Below, piece by piece: positions 1-7,732 of a stretch of 45,761 bases of DNA (position 1 is the stretch's first letter; the number at the start of each line of letters is the position of its first letter). This DNA is from a virus. The position numbers and the translations under genes were made by a program. The DNA is taken from positions 1 through 45,761 of the IMG/VR virus record IMGVR_UViG_3300021347_000006; one strand, written 5' to 3'. The notes under the pieces were generated by a model, which made no database searches, had not been told where the DNA came from, and was given only the letters and a program-made list of their open reading frames with translations.

Positions 1-1
1 C

Positions 2-210
2 TACCCCTCTATACTATATAAATAAATATTATTACTTAATGTATACACTATACCCTACCTAAGCCCAAAACCCTTATAAATAAAGGGATCGAGACTAGGG
101 CATGGCACAGGGTATCCACCTCTCTTACAGTACCCTACACCCTCACACCTAGCCTCAATTGTTCTCATTTCTCTAATACTTTTCCAATTTGCATACCCTA
201 CCCTACCCTG
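2..210. repeat. TACCCTA-repeat non-coding end
   Basis: No gene is visible in the first 202 bases. The stretch is AT-rich but carries six copies of TACCC, at 2, 51, 131, 194, 199 and 204. The last three are a perfect tandem, TACCCTACCCTACCCTG, at 194-210, overlapping the stop codon of the ABC/GNAT gene. On the minus strand these read GGGTA, so the 3' untranslated end of that transcript would contain closely spaced G-runs. The role is unknown; a replication or packaging site or a 3'-end structure are possibilities only. Confidence 0.5.
71..87 (-). terminator. weak hairpin, possible terminator
   Basis: On the minus strand CCCTT and AAGGG form a 5-bp stem around a 7-base AT loop, followed by TTTT. 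It lies about 115 bases after the stop of the ABC/GNAT gene and could end that operon. The stem is short, so this is a weak call. Confidence 0.3.
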
Positions 211-1357
211 TAAACAAATCAGCCTGTTTCAATTCATTCTTCTCCTTGTTCCAAACAGGGTCATAAGACTTCCTATCAGGACCAATATACTCATGCGAAT
301 AACATATTCTATCCACATCTAGCGTCATATGATGCCATTCTTTCTTTACATTCTTTCTTCTTGCTTTCTTTCTATCCACTAAATTGGTAGAAGTAGCACG
401 CCAAAGATCACTCTTTTGCCTGTATTCACCCATACGCATGTGTGCAGTCTTAGAGAAGTATCTGTACCCATCTTCGATGTGAATATCTGCTATCGCATCA
501 GAGAAGCGTACTCCTATGCCTAAGCCTTGAAAGTCAGGCAGTATGACAGTTCTACAACCACGCCATTTCTTTCTTGTATCACCCTCATATAACGGTGGTA
601 TCTTGCCCGGCAAACTTATGCTTGCACCAAAGCCCACGAGTTGCCCTTCCCACACACAACAAAAGCATCGTATAGCATTAGGTATTTCTGCCGTTAAATA
701 GTGATGTTTCGCAAACATTGACCACAAAGACTTATCGCATCGGTATACTTGAACTTGTATAGGTTGCCGAACCGACCCCCTTTTTAGCTCTTGCGTGTCA
801 GTGCAATACACCCAGTCAGGCTCAAGCCAACTAAGTATATCTTCATGACATGTAGCCAAAACGATGTTCTTTATATTGTTTCTTTTAATGTATTTAGATA
901 AAGCCACAGAGCAAGACTTAGCTGTCTCTCTGTTAACCACTGAGGTAAACTCATCTATGACGGCACCATCTTTTAATTTTCTCGCCATGTCTGCTCTAAA
1001 ACCCTCGCCATTCGATAACACATGTCTTGGCTTTGCCCACGATGGTATCGTGTTGAGTCCTACTGCACTGAGTCTTGCAATGGCATCTTCTTCACTGTCA
1101 AAGTGTGAAGCCACTGACTTGCTTCTATCCCATGTCAGTTCTTCTTCCTCACCAAACCTTTTAAGCAGAGTAGACTTGCCACTCCCACTAGAACCAAAGA
1201 TCACACCGATAGAAAACTCTCCATCTATCGATGGCATTCTTGGTACCTCGAAGCTTGTGGTGCCATCAAAGCTAAAGTCGAAGTTCTTGTAGATGCTTTG
1301 ATCTATCTCACTCATCTCCACATTCGATGTCAGTATCTCTCTCTTATCCTCTTCCAT
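203..1357 (-). CDS. ABC-type ATPase fused to GNAT acyltransferase
   Basis: This 384-aa protein has an N-terminal ABC ATPase domain: Walker A GSSGSGKST at residues 55-63, signature LSNGE at 114-118, Walker B VIDEF at 133-137 and an H-switch ATCHED at 168-173. A C-terminal GNAT domain follows, with HHYL at 218-221 and the acyl-CoA loop FQGLGIG at 276-282. This architecture matches the COG2401 type (ABC ATPase fused to a predicted acetyltransferase), whose function is not established. The stop of the upstream nuclease gene is directly followed by this ATG, with a strong GGAGG-type ribosome site, so it is the last gene of the primase operon. The HHYL motif recalls the Mom-type DNA-modifying GNATs. 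DNA or host-protein modification is my inference; tRNA modification is an alternative. Confidence 0.8.
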   Translation of the reverse strand: MEEDKREILTSNVEMSEIDQSIYKNFDFSFDGTTSFEVPRMPSIDGEFSIGVIFGSSGSGKSTLLKRFGEEEELTWDRSKSVASHFDSEEDAIARLSAVGLNTIPSWAKPRHVLSNGEGFRADMARKLKDGAVIDEFTSVVNRETAKSCSVALSKYIKRNNIKNIVLATCHEDILSWLEPDWVYCTDTQELKRGSVRQPIQVQVYRCDKSLWSMFAKHHYLTAEIPNAIRCFCCVWEGQLVGFGASISLPGKIPPLYEGDTRKKWRGCRTVILPDFQGLGIGVRFSDAIADIHIEDGYRYFSKTAHMRMGEYRQKSDLWRATSTNLVDRKKARRKNVKKEWHHMTLDVDRICYSHEYIGPDRKSYDPVWNKEKNELKQADLFTG

Positions 1358-1705
1358 CTATCCCTCCGTATGTATCCTTGTATGTAAATCTATGAAAGCT
1401 TGTGCATCCATGACCACCAAGGGCTTGCTTCTGTTTCTTTTGATCACGAGTAAAGGCTCATAGCCCTTGCAATTGGTCTCTGCTTGTTCGTATGACTTCC
1501 ACACATTCACTGCTTCTTGATTCTTGCATTCGATTGAATAGGGGAAAGCTTCTCTTGATTGTTTACCGAGTATGACATCTTCACCTTGGCTACCCATGGG
1601 TCTGCTCTCTATATCTTCTGCATCTAACTTCAGTATCTCTATGAGCTTAGTGACTACCCACTGTTGTAACTTCCTACCTTTTGCTTTTGCACTTGATGTC
1701 TTCAT
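1358..1705 (-). CDS. PD-(D/E)XK nuclease (resolvase-like)
   Basis: The 115-aa protein shows a compact PD-(D/E)XK core: GED at residues 41-43 followed by IECKN at 58-62, where E59 and K61 would be the metal and catalytic residues. The size and motif spacing suit small phage Holliday-junction resolvases or VRR-NUC-like nucleases that act on branched DNA. It overlaps the upstream 66-aa gene by 4 bases (ATGA) and sits in the primase-helicase operon, which supports a role in replication or recombination. Assignment to a specific nuclease family is uncertain. Confidence 0.65.
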   Translation of the reverse strand: MKTSSAKAKGRKLQQWVVTKLIEILKLDAEDIESRPMGSQGEDVILGKQSREAFPYSIECKNQEAVNVWKSYEQAETNCKGYEPLLVIKRNRSKPLVVMDAQAFIDLHTRIHTEG

Positions 1706-1902
1706 TTAATGTTGAGTTCCTCTTTGCCATTGCGTTTGTTGAATTCCCTGACTAACCACTTGAAGTTCGCCTTCACATACCCTGCATAGTCTCTTGTCTT
1801 GGCATGGGGTGAGCTTGTCTCATCACAATAATCGAGCCACATCCTCGAGGTGAAGCTCTTGAACTCCTGCGTAAATACATCTGTGAATGCCTCGTATCTC
1901 AT
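1702..1902 (-). CDS. hypothetical protein, 66 aa
   Basis: Not recognised. It is a small, mixed-charge protein with several aromatic residues (MWLDYCDE, FKWLVREF). It lies 70 bases downstream of the primase-helicase stop codon and overlaps the nuclease gene by 4 bases, so it should be co-transcribed and translationally coupled with it. The coupling is the main support for it being real. Confidence 0.6.
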   Translation of the reverse strand: MRYEAFTDVFTQEFKSFTSRMWLDYCDETSSPHAKTRDYAGYVKANFKWLVREFNKRNGKEELNIK

Positions 1903-1972
1903 GTGTTAAAAAAAATCGTGCGTGAAACACTCAGAGACAACGATTGATGCCCAAGGTTGCCCACTATCATCG

Positions 1973-4090
1973 CTAGAATGCAAGGGGTTCATCGGTAGTC
2001 TCTGTGGGTAAATCTATCAAGCTAACATCATACACTTTCTTACCATTGGTTTTTCTAGGCTCAATGCCAAACTCTGTTAACACTCTTGATGCATCTTTGA
2101 AGTCTATGTTTCTTGGGTTGCGTATGCCTAAAGCTCTAAGCATAGCTGTGAGTTGCCATGGCTTTTTCTCTGAATCCAGTGGCTTGAAGTCTACATGTTG
2201 CATGAGTAAGTCTTCGACTGCACCTTGGGTTCTGAATCCTTCATTCGATTCTTGTAAGAGTTCTCTCTCTTCTTTCGTTAGGTACCAGTTCTTCTCGCCT
2301 TGTTTATAAAGCGTAGCTTTGACCTCTGCCCACATTTGTTGCATGTCAATCCCATGATGCGGATTGATGTCTGTAACTTTTAAACACCAAAAGCGTCTGT
2401 TACCACTACCATCCATAAGAAATTCGGGTTCGTTAACTGATGCAAAGAATGCTGTGCGTCTTTGATAATTGGTAAAGGTTCGATCATATGGCAATCGCAT
2501 TTCATCAGACTTAGAAGTAATGAAAGCTTTGAGTTGGTTGATGTCTGCTTTCTTAAAGGTAGACTCTAACTCTCCTAGCTCTACAATCCAGTGACTGACG
2601 GCTTTCTTCACGCTGTCTTTATCTTTTGGATCAAGGGTAGCTCCTTCAAGTAACCAACCTTTGTTGAACTCAGCCAAGCGTTTGAACCAAAGCGTTTTAC
2701 CTAGCCCTTGCTTGCCTTGAAAGACCAACAATCCTTCTAGCGATACACCGTCAACCTCAAATGCGGCAGCTACACAAGATAGCAACCACTTTCTCATCAG
2801 CATGTGTTTGAGTCTGTTGTCTTCTGCTGTGACGGTATCGCAGAAATCCGTGATACGAGACACACCATCCCAAGGCTTACTATCAATCCAACGGGCAACA
2901 GGATTGTGTTCTTGGGCGATGATTTTCATCGCATCACGGACTCTTTGATGGGGTACAAAATTCTTGATGCACAAGTTTTCTAATTCAACTAAGTGTGCTT
3001 CATCTTTTAAATCTGCTATGGGTTTAAAGTTAGGTATCTCGATCTCAATGCGTTTTTTAATAACATCGTAATAACATTCAATGTCATAAGTCTTCATGAG
3101 TGCATGATAGTTATCTGTGGTAGCCATGATCCGACCTTGTGTGGTCTTCTCAAACTCTACTAGATCAGGAACATCCACCTTCTTGGTAATGATCTCACCA
3201 GTGACTGCTTTTTGATCGTTGAAGTCCATGCCTTCTTCTGTTGGCATAACTACTTCAGCATTTGATTGTTGAGCGGCTTCTATTGCTTTCTTCTCACCAA
3301 TACCATTGGCATCATTGTCTGCATAAATAATAAACTCTTTGTTTGGAATAGATTCCATAAACTTGGTATTAATAGACAACAAGTTACCTGCGTTAAAACA
3401 AACCACCATAGGAATGTTTTGATCTTCAAAGATTGTTGCACAAGTTGCGTAACCTTCACCAAATCCTATCTTCTTTGTTTCCTTGATTAAATGTGTGCCT
3501 ATTAAAAAGAAGCAACCACCTGTTCGACCACCCGAAAGAAATCGTTTTGATCCATCAGGCATGATCGTCTGCAACGACCACATCTTGCCTTTCTCATCAA
3601 TGATGGGTATCAAGAGCTTGCCATTGTGTTCTCTCAAGTTGTGTGAGCGTACATTTTTAGAATCTAAGTATGGATGTGAGTCACAGGGTTTGCCTGCATC
3701 CCAAATCATTTTGGCTTTCTTTGCGACCTTTAAATGTTTCTGTTCTTGGTCTTGTCTTGCTTGTTCTCTAAATTTCTCCAGTGCTTCATAGTTAACCTCG
3801 GAAGATTTCCGTGAAGATAATTTAAAGTTATGAGTTTGTCCCGTTCGATAATCAGAGGCAAAACCAATAGGTGTGCCAAAGTTATCATAGTAAGCATAGT
3901 AACCTGACATAGCTCTCTTGTTATTAACCACGGTATACGCTCTTTGTGGTTTTTCGGGATTAGGTTCCAGTGTTTCATTCTTAGGTTCAAATCCATGTTG
4001 TTTTAAGAACTCTGTGAACTTACCCATTGACTCCATGGTCAAGGGTTTGTCGTATTCCTTGCCTCCGCCTTTAATATTTTTGATCCCCAT
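1973..4090 (-). CDS. TOPRIM primase / VirE-type helicase
   Basis: This 705-aa replication protein combines two modules. A TOPRIM domain spans about residues 205-300, with the acidic motif GEGYA at 211-215 and YADNDAN at 256-262, as in DNA primases. A VirE/D5-like P-loop ATPase follows at about 400-620: Walker A QGKQGLGKT at 458-466, Walker-B-like VELGEL at 503-508, and the family hallmark SVNEPEFL...GNRRFW at 551-568. No N-terminal zinc finger is visible, so template recognition may differ from DnaG. A GAGAGG ribosome site precedes the ATG. As no DNA polymerase is present in the window, this protein probably primes and unwinds for the host replisome. It starts a minus-strand operon and faces the SSB-like gene divergently. 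Confidence 0.9.
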   Translation of the reverse strand: MGIKNIKGGGKEYDKPLTMESMGKFTEFLKQHGFEPKNETLEPNPEKPQRAYTVVNNKRAMSGYYAYYDNFGTPIGFASDYRTGQTHNFKLSSRKSSEVNYEALEKFREQARQDQEQKHLKVAKKAKMIWDAGKPCDSHPYLDSKNVRSHNLREHNGKLLIPIIDEKGKMWSLQTIMPDGSKRFLSGGRTGGCFFLIGTHLIKETKKIGFGEGYATCATIFEDQNIPMVVCFNAGNLLSINTKFMESIPNKEFIIYADNDANGIGEKKAIEAAQQSNAEVVMPTEEGMDFNDQKAVTGEIITKKVDVPDLVEFEKTTQGRIMATTDNYHALMKTYDIECYYDVIKKRIEIEIPNFKPIADLKDEAHLVELENLCIKNFVPHQRVRDAMKIIAQEHNPVARWIDSKPWDGVSRITDFCDTVTAEDNRLKHMLMRKWLLSCVAAAFEVDGVSLEGLLVFQGKQGLGKTLWFKRLAEFNKGWLLEGATLDPKDKDSVKKAVSHWIVELGELESTFKKADINQLKAFITSKSDEMRLPYDRTFTNYQRRTAFFASVNEPEFLMDGSGNRRFWCLKVTDINPHHGIDMQQMWAEVKATLYKQGEKNWYLTKEERELLQESNEGFRTQGAVEDLLMQHVDFKPLDSEKKPWQLTAMLRALGIRNPRNIDFKDASRVLTEFGIEPRKTNGKKVYDVSLIDLPTETTDEPLAF

Positions 4091-4114
4091 ACTTGCCCTC
4101 TCTGTGAAACTTCT

Positions 4115-4142
4115 ATATTATGTTGTGTTGAATACCTTACAA
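4115..4142 (-). promoter_or_regulatory. possible primase-operon promoter
   Basis: In the divergent gap between the primase and SSB-like genes, the minus strand reads TTGTAA, 16 bases, TAATAT. The fit to the sigma-70 consensus is moderate. The plus strand must also hold a promoter for the SSB-like gene in this 106-base gap, but I could not pick one with confidence. Confidence 0.35.
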
Positions 4143-4196
4143 TATACTTTGTTTGGAATAAATAAACAATAATTATTTTTATTGAGGAGAAAAAAT

Positions 4197-4850
4197 ATGG
4201 CTTTAACAATAAGCGATAGCGGTAGCGGTAACTTTGAGACCATTGCCAAGGGTAGATATAAAGCAACCTGTTATAGAATTGTTGACGTGGGAACACACAA
4301 CGAAACCTATGAAGGTGAAACCAAGAAGCGTCACAGTGTCTTCTTATACTGGGAACTAGATGAGAAGATGTCAGACGGCAAACCTTTCTCAATCATGAAA
4401 CAATACACACTGTCTCTTAATGAGAAGTCTGCTTTGTTTTTACACTTATGTTCATGGCGTAACAAAAAGTTTACCGATGATGAACTTAAAGGTTTTGATT
4501 TAACCAACATTCTAGGATGCACATGTGAGCTTGAAGTTGAATATACTTCGGGTGGCAATCCTAAAGTAACGGCTGTCTATCACCCTGAAGGTGGTGTTAA
4601 GAAAGTTGCAACAACCAATGAGCAAATAGCTTTTGATGTTGATGAGTATGCAAAAGACAACAAAGATATGTGCGATGTGTTTGTAAATTTACCCGAATGG
4701 GTACAAAATAAGATTGATGAATCTTTTGAAGTGGTAGCATCTAATAAAGCTGAAAGTGCTAAACTACAAAAAGACGAGTCAACAGAGTTTTCTTCTCTTG
4801 ATAACTTGGCTGATGACAAGAAATCAATCGAGGACCAAATCCCGTTTTAA
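4197..4850 (+). CDS. SSB-like single-stranded DNA-binding protein
   Basis: The 217-aa protein probably binds single-stranded DNA during replication and recombination. It has a beta-rich N-terminal region of about 130 residues consistent with an OB fold. A low-complexity acidic tail ends in EDQIPF, very like the DDDIPF tip with which bacterial SSB recruits partner proteins. I chose the ATG at 4197 over an in-frame TTG at 4182 because GAGGAG at 4184-4189 is a well-spaced ribosome site. It is followed by the RecE-like nuclease, the usual partner in phage recombination modules. No close family name is recognised; the function rests on tail and context. Confidence 0.65.
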   Translation: MALTISDSGSGNFETIAKGRYKATCYRIVDVGTHNETYEGETKKRHSVFLYWELDEKMSDGKPFSIMKQYTLSLNEKSALFLHLCSWRNKKFTDDELKGFDLTNILGCTCELEVEYTSGGNPKVTAVYHPEGGVKKVATTNEQIAFDVDEYAKDNKDMCDVFVNLPEWVQNKIDESFEVVASNKAESAKLQKDESTEFSSLDNLADDKKSIEDQIPF

Positions 4851-4856
4851 CGGTTT

Positions 4857-4920
4857 GGGCTACTAGGTCATGATATATATTTCATATTTGATTCTCCATA
4901 ACAAATAGATTTAGTAGCCC
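4857..4920 (+). promoter_or_regulatory. long-range inverted repeat before exonuclease
   Basis: GGGCTACTA (4857-4865) and TAGTAGCCC (4912-4920) are perfect 9-base inverted arms around a 46-base AT-rich loop, which itself contains a possible small stem (ATGA...TCAT). The right arm ends 12 bases before the ATG of the exonuclease and is followed by CCCTTTTATA. It could be an attenuator or weak terminator between the SSB-like and exonuclease genes, or could control ribosome access, since no clear Shine-Dalgarno site is present. Confidence 0.45.
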
Positions 4921-4932
4921 CCCTTTTATACC

Positions 4933-5751
4933 ATGGGTGATGTAATAGATTTTGAACCACGCTTCGATGTCGTGGTCTATGAAGAGGGAGTGTATGACGA
5001 CATGCCTTTCCCCGAATACAATGATCTTGGTGCTTTTAGATCGCATGATCTTTCAGCCATCATGAAAGACCCTTACAAATATAAATACGAAGAGAAGCCT
5101 GACAGCGAGGCTTCATTCTTTGTTGAGGGTAGATTGCAACATTGTTTATTTTTAGAACCTCATGTGTTTGACGATGAGTTTGTCATAGCACCTAAGGTTG
5201 ACAAAAGAACCAAGGCAGGCAAAGAAGAGTATGCAGACTTTCTTTCTTCTGTCGGTAATCGTAGCGTTGTCTCACAAGACTTGTATGACACTTGTGTAGC
5301 TCGTTGTGAGGTTCTTGATGCATTTAAACCAAGAGGCGAGGACAAGACTGAGCTATCAGTGGTCTTCGATTACTTTGGGCATTTGTGTAAAGCTCGTTTC
5401 GATATGCTACAAGACAATGTGATCATTGATCTTAAAACCTGTCGTGACGCTTCACCAAGAGGCTTTAAACATTCAGTTAAAACATTTGGCTATCATCAGC
5501 AAGCGGCTTTCTATCTTGATGCCGCTAAGAATGTAGGTCTGACTGAGGTTGATAGGTTTCAGTTTCTTGCAATAGAAAAGACTCATCCATATCCATATGT
5601 GGTTTATGAGTTAGAACCTGAAGCTGTAGAGTATGGTCGATCTCTGAATGAACAAGCACTGGACTTATTGTTGAAGTGTGAGCAAACAGGTATCTACACA
5701 CCATACAATTTACACAATCAGATTGTGCCAATTAAACTTTCGGATTTGTAA
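4933..5751 (+). CDS. RecE-like PD-(D/E)XK exonuclease
   Basis: The 272-aa protein matches the PDDEXK_1/RecE C-terminal-like exonuclease family that resects double-stranded ends for recombination. Visible motifs are GRLQHCLFLEP at 66-76 (the family's helix near the active site), E140, FDML at 156-159, the catalytic DLKT at 166-169 and the helix YHQQAAFYLDA at 187-197. Those residues correspond to E, D and (D/E)XK positions of the fold. It follows the SSB-like gene, giving an SSB-exonuclease pair; no RecT/Beta annealing protein is recognised nearby. The ATG at 4933 lacks an obvious ribosome site. Confidence 0.85.
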   Translation: MGDVIDFEPRFDVVVYEEGVYDDMPFPEYNDLGAFRSHDLSAIMKDPYKYKYEEKPDSEASFFVEGRLQHCLFLEPHVFDDEFVIAPKVDKRTKAGKEEYADFLSSVGNRSVVSQDLYDTCVARCEVLDAFKPRGEDKTELSVVFDYFGHLCKARFDMLQDNVIIDLKTCRDASPRGFKHSVKTFGYHQQAAFYLDAAKNVGLTEVDRFQFLAIEKTHPYPYVVYELEPEAVEYGRSLNEQALDLLLKCEQTGIYTPYNLHNQIVPIKLSDL

Positions 5752-6039
5752 TTGGCTAAAAGTTTACCTCGCCCCATTCACGATCACCTTTACTGGGCAG
5801 GTAAAGCTTCAGAGTTTAACACTCAAAAAGAAAGAGAGGACTTTTTACGAGAATATGGCTTTGAGGACAAACGCATTGAGACAATCACCCACCTTGCAGT
5901 GGCGTGGTTGCCTCAGCGTATGTATATGCTTTCAAACAGGTTATTAAACTTGGCATATCACGACTTACCGAATGACACAGCTAGAACCATGTTTAGAGTT
6001 GGCATTCATGCTTATAAAAAAAGAAAAGGATTATTATGA
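5752..6039 (+). CDS. hypothetical protein, 95 aa
   Basis: Not recognised. The coding frame opens with TTG immediately after the exonuclease stop codon and its end overlaps the next ATG by 4 bases, so it is embedded in the recombination operon. The protein is helical and rich in aromatic and basic residues, with no membrane segment. The TTG start is inferred from the tight junction, as no earlier in-frame codon is available and the first in-frame ATG lies over 50 codons downstream. Confidence 0.65.
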   Translation: MAKSLPRPIHDHLYWAGKASEFNTQKEREDFLREYGFEDKRIETITHLAVAWLPQRMYMLSNRLLNLAYHDLPNDTARTMFRVGIHAYKKRKGLL

Positions 6040-6560
6040 TAGTAAGATTTTCAAGACAGGATTTATCAGAATGCGAACAAGCGGCATCTTTGCGTTGGCA
6101 GTTGGCAAGAGCCAGTGGTGTTGCGAATCAAAGAAGAGATAAGTCTCGCACCGATCACGACATTGATCTTTTGGGTGTAAAGGGAGAGTTAGCTGTGGCT
6201 AGAATCTTTCAAATAGATCACGACATACACAAAGGTGGCATTGATATGAACATTGACATGTGGGACAACGATGTGTCCTTTGATGTGAAGGCTACCTTTA
6301 CTCAAGCAGGGCATTTGTTATTCAAACAAAAGAAATACTTTAAGGCTGATGTAGCCATTCTTGTAACACCCCACGACATACCTGATTCAGTTATGGTTGC
6401 AGGGTGGATAGGTAGAAAAGAGTTTTTAGAGAAAGCCCAAGATGTAGATTTTGGTAGTGGTCCTAGTGTTGCTATGGGTTATAACGATCTAAGACCTATA
6501 CCCGAACTGTGGAAGTTTATGACCATGAAAAGGGTTGCCAAAATACCCAACCGCCTTTAG
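6036..6560 (+). CDS. PD-(D/E)XK nuclease-like protein
   Basis: This 174-aa protein has the outline of a restriction-endonuclease-like fold: KGELAVARIF at 49-58, GGIDM at 67-71 and SFDVKA at 81-86, giving E51, D70, D83 and K85 as the likely active-site set. It ends the plus-strand SSB/exonuclease operon and overlaps the preceding gene by 4 bases. It could be a recombination endonuclease or a nuclease that degrades host DNA. No specific family is recognised. Its stop overlaps the convergent gene at 6557 by 4 bases. Confidence 0.6.
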   Translation: MIVRFSRQDLSECEQAASLRWQLARASGVANQRRDKSRTDHDIDLLGVKGELAVARIFQIDHDIHKGGIDMNIDMWDNDVSFDVKATFTQAGHLLFKQKKYFKADVAILVTPHDIPDSVMVAGWIGRKEFLEKAQDVDFGSGPSVAMGYNDLRPIPELWKFMTMKRVAKIPNRL

Positions 6561-6781
6561 TCTTCTGACTTAGCTGTAATAATAGCTCCGTCTACTTCAA
6601 TGCTGTTGAACTCCAGTCCACTGATCTGTTCATCATTGTGTTCAAAGATCACATCTCTAACCAATAGTCTAAGCAGTCCTGCCTTTTGAAACAGGTTAAG
6701 CCTAGCGTAAGTTTCTATCACTTCACTGGCTGTCATCTTGCTAGTGTTCAACAAGATATCGTCTTTCTTTTTAAATAACAT
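6557..6781 (-). CDS. hypothetical protein, 74 aa
   Basis: Not recognised. It is a mostly helical protein with an acidic C-terminal half and no membrane segment. A GAGAGG ribosome site lies 9 bases before the ATG, and the gene follows the 69-aa gene by 13 bases. It is the last gene of a minus-strand cluster of small early genes running from 8484. Confidence 0.6.
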   Translation of the reverse strand: MLFKKKDDILLNTSKMTASEVIETYARLNLFQKAGLLRLLVRDVIFEHNDEQISGLEFNSIEVDGAIITAKSED

Positions 6782-6794
6782 TTAGGGTCCTCTC

Positions 6795-7004
6795 TTAATA
6801 ATTTAGTTTAACATAACCCGACTTTAATACATGAGCTAATTTCTCATCGTTGTGGGTTCTTAAAAACCAACCGCCTTTTGCATCCACATATGAAGATACA
6901 ATGTCGGGCATTTCTACATTGCTCATGTTGTACATGTCTTGGTAATGACATTTGTAAGCATACAAAGCTTGCTCAAAGCTTATAGGTTTATTTGTTGGCA
7001 CCAT
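6795..7004 (-). CDS. hypothetical protein, 69 aa
   Basis: Not recognised. The protein is soluble, with the aromatic segment GGWFLRTHND near the middle. Its start overlaps the end of the preceding 44-aa frame by 17 bases, and an AAGGATGG context with upstream GAGGGGGA supplies a ribosome site. The compact packing and position in a run of small early genes support it. Confidence 0.6.
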   Translation of the reverse strand: MVPTNKPISFEQALYAYKCHYQDMYNMSNVEMPDIVSSYVDAKGGWFLRTHNDEKLAHVLKSGYVKLNY

Positions 7005-7122
7005 CCTTTTTATCCCCCTCGTTTCTTTCTCTTAATAGCTTCATAAACTCTGACCACTTGTATAGTTTTTTGGTAACCTCGTCATAAAAGTTACCCTTGT
7101 AGTCTTGTGTTATTTTAGTCAT
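6988..7122 (-). CDS. small hypothetical protein, 44 aa
   Basis: A short frame of 44 codons fills most of the gap between the 65-aa and 69-aa genes. It begins MTKITQDYKGNFYDE, ends with a highly charged KLLRERNEGDKKDG segment, and is preceded by AAGGA at 8 bases. It ends inside the next gene by 17 bases, typical of the coupled small genes here. Function unknown. Confidence 0.55.
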   Translation of the reverse strand: MTKITQDYKGNFYDEVTKKLYKWSEFMKLLRERNEGDKKDGANK

Positions 7123-7170
7123 CGTTGTTCCTTGGTAGTTGCTCTGCATCAAACCAACCGCATGGATAAT

Positions 7171-7368
7171 TTATCTCCATTCTGTGTGTGGCTTTTTGCG
7201 TTTATCAGAATATTCATATTCTACTCTATCTCGATATCTTTTGTGTCTGATCACACTGACTTTGCCCATCTCTTCTCTTTGCCATCCAAGCTCTATGATT
7301 GTGTTTGCTTCTTTCTCTTCTTTGAGCTTTTGATTTTGCTTTTCTACAACATCTTTATACTGTGTCAC
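7171..7368 (-). CDS. hypothetical protein, 65 aa, GTG start
   Basis: Not recognised. The N-terminal 25 residues are a charged helix (EKQNQKLKEEKEA) and the rest is basic. The frame starts with GTG at 7368, inside the end of the upstream 99-aa gene. An AGGAGG Shine-Dalgarno site, among the strongest in the window, lies directly upstream of this GTG, which decides the start over an ATG five codons downstream. Confidence 0.65.
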   Translation of the reverse strand: MTQYKDVVEKQNQKLKEEKEANTIIELGWQREEMGKVSVIRHKRYRDRVEYEYSDKRKKPHTEWR

Positions 7369-7654
7369 TTTCTACCTCCTCTACTTTAGGTTTATTTTTA
7401 TCTGCAATAACTTTCTTTATTGCCTCCCAAACCAATGCTTCATTGAAGTCTCTGTCCCAAGTGATCATGCCTTTTTGTATACAAGCGTTGCAACCTATGG
7501 GGTTATTGAGGAATCCTTCAAAGGTAGATGTGAACTCACCATGACCACCAAGGACACAACGCCCTGTGTATGTCTCATGGATATCCTCTCCAAGGTCCTT
7601 TCTGTATCTTGCAATCATCTGATCGTAAGTCTCTTCTCTTCTTGTTCTTGCCAT
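7355..7654 (-). CDS. hypothetical protein, 99 aa, GCNAC motif
   Basis: The protein contains CVLGGHGEF and IGCNACIQKG in its middle part, a Cys/His pattern that could bind a metal, but only about three cysteines are present and no known zinc-finger class fits. The ATG is preceded by AAGGAG. It is the first gene after a predicted promoter carrying tandem AAGTGTT boxes, and overlaps the next gene by 14 bases. Confidence 0.6.
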   Translation of the reverse strand: MARTRREETYDQMIARYRKDLGEDIHETYTGRCVLGGHGEFTSTFEGFLNNPIGCNACIQKGMITWDRDFNEALVWEAIKKVIADKNKPKVEEVESDTV

Positions 7655-7686
7655 TTTGATTCTCCTTGTTTAAATGAACAAACTTA

Positions 7687-7732
7687 AATTTACTCTCACA
7701 AGCATTGAATGTCAACACTTGTGAACACTTGT
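7687..7732 (-). promoter_or_regulatory. promoter with tandem AAGTGTT boxes
   Basis: On the minus strand there is TTGACA (7715-7710), a 17-base spacer and TAAATT (7692-7687). The -35 overlaps an AAGTGTT box. A second copy lies 10 bases upstream, so two boxes fall on one face of the helix at 7714-7720 and 7724-7730 (AACACTT on the plus strand). This would drive the 99-aa gene and the small genes beyond it. The same box sits at the -35 of three other predicted promoters. Confidence 0.6.

Noticed and set aside
194-210. CRISPR-like repeat
   Set aside because: The TACCCTA units are contiguous, very short and have no spacers.
864-1292. Plus-strand frame of 142 codons
   Set aside because: It is the antisense of the ABC/GNAT gene, which has intact motifs; no ribosome site or protein family supports it.
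7105-7389. Hydrophobic plus-strand frame resembling a membrane protein
   Set aside because: It is antisense to the coupled small minus-strand genes; its hydrophobicity comes from Lys/Glu codons read backwards.
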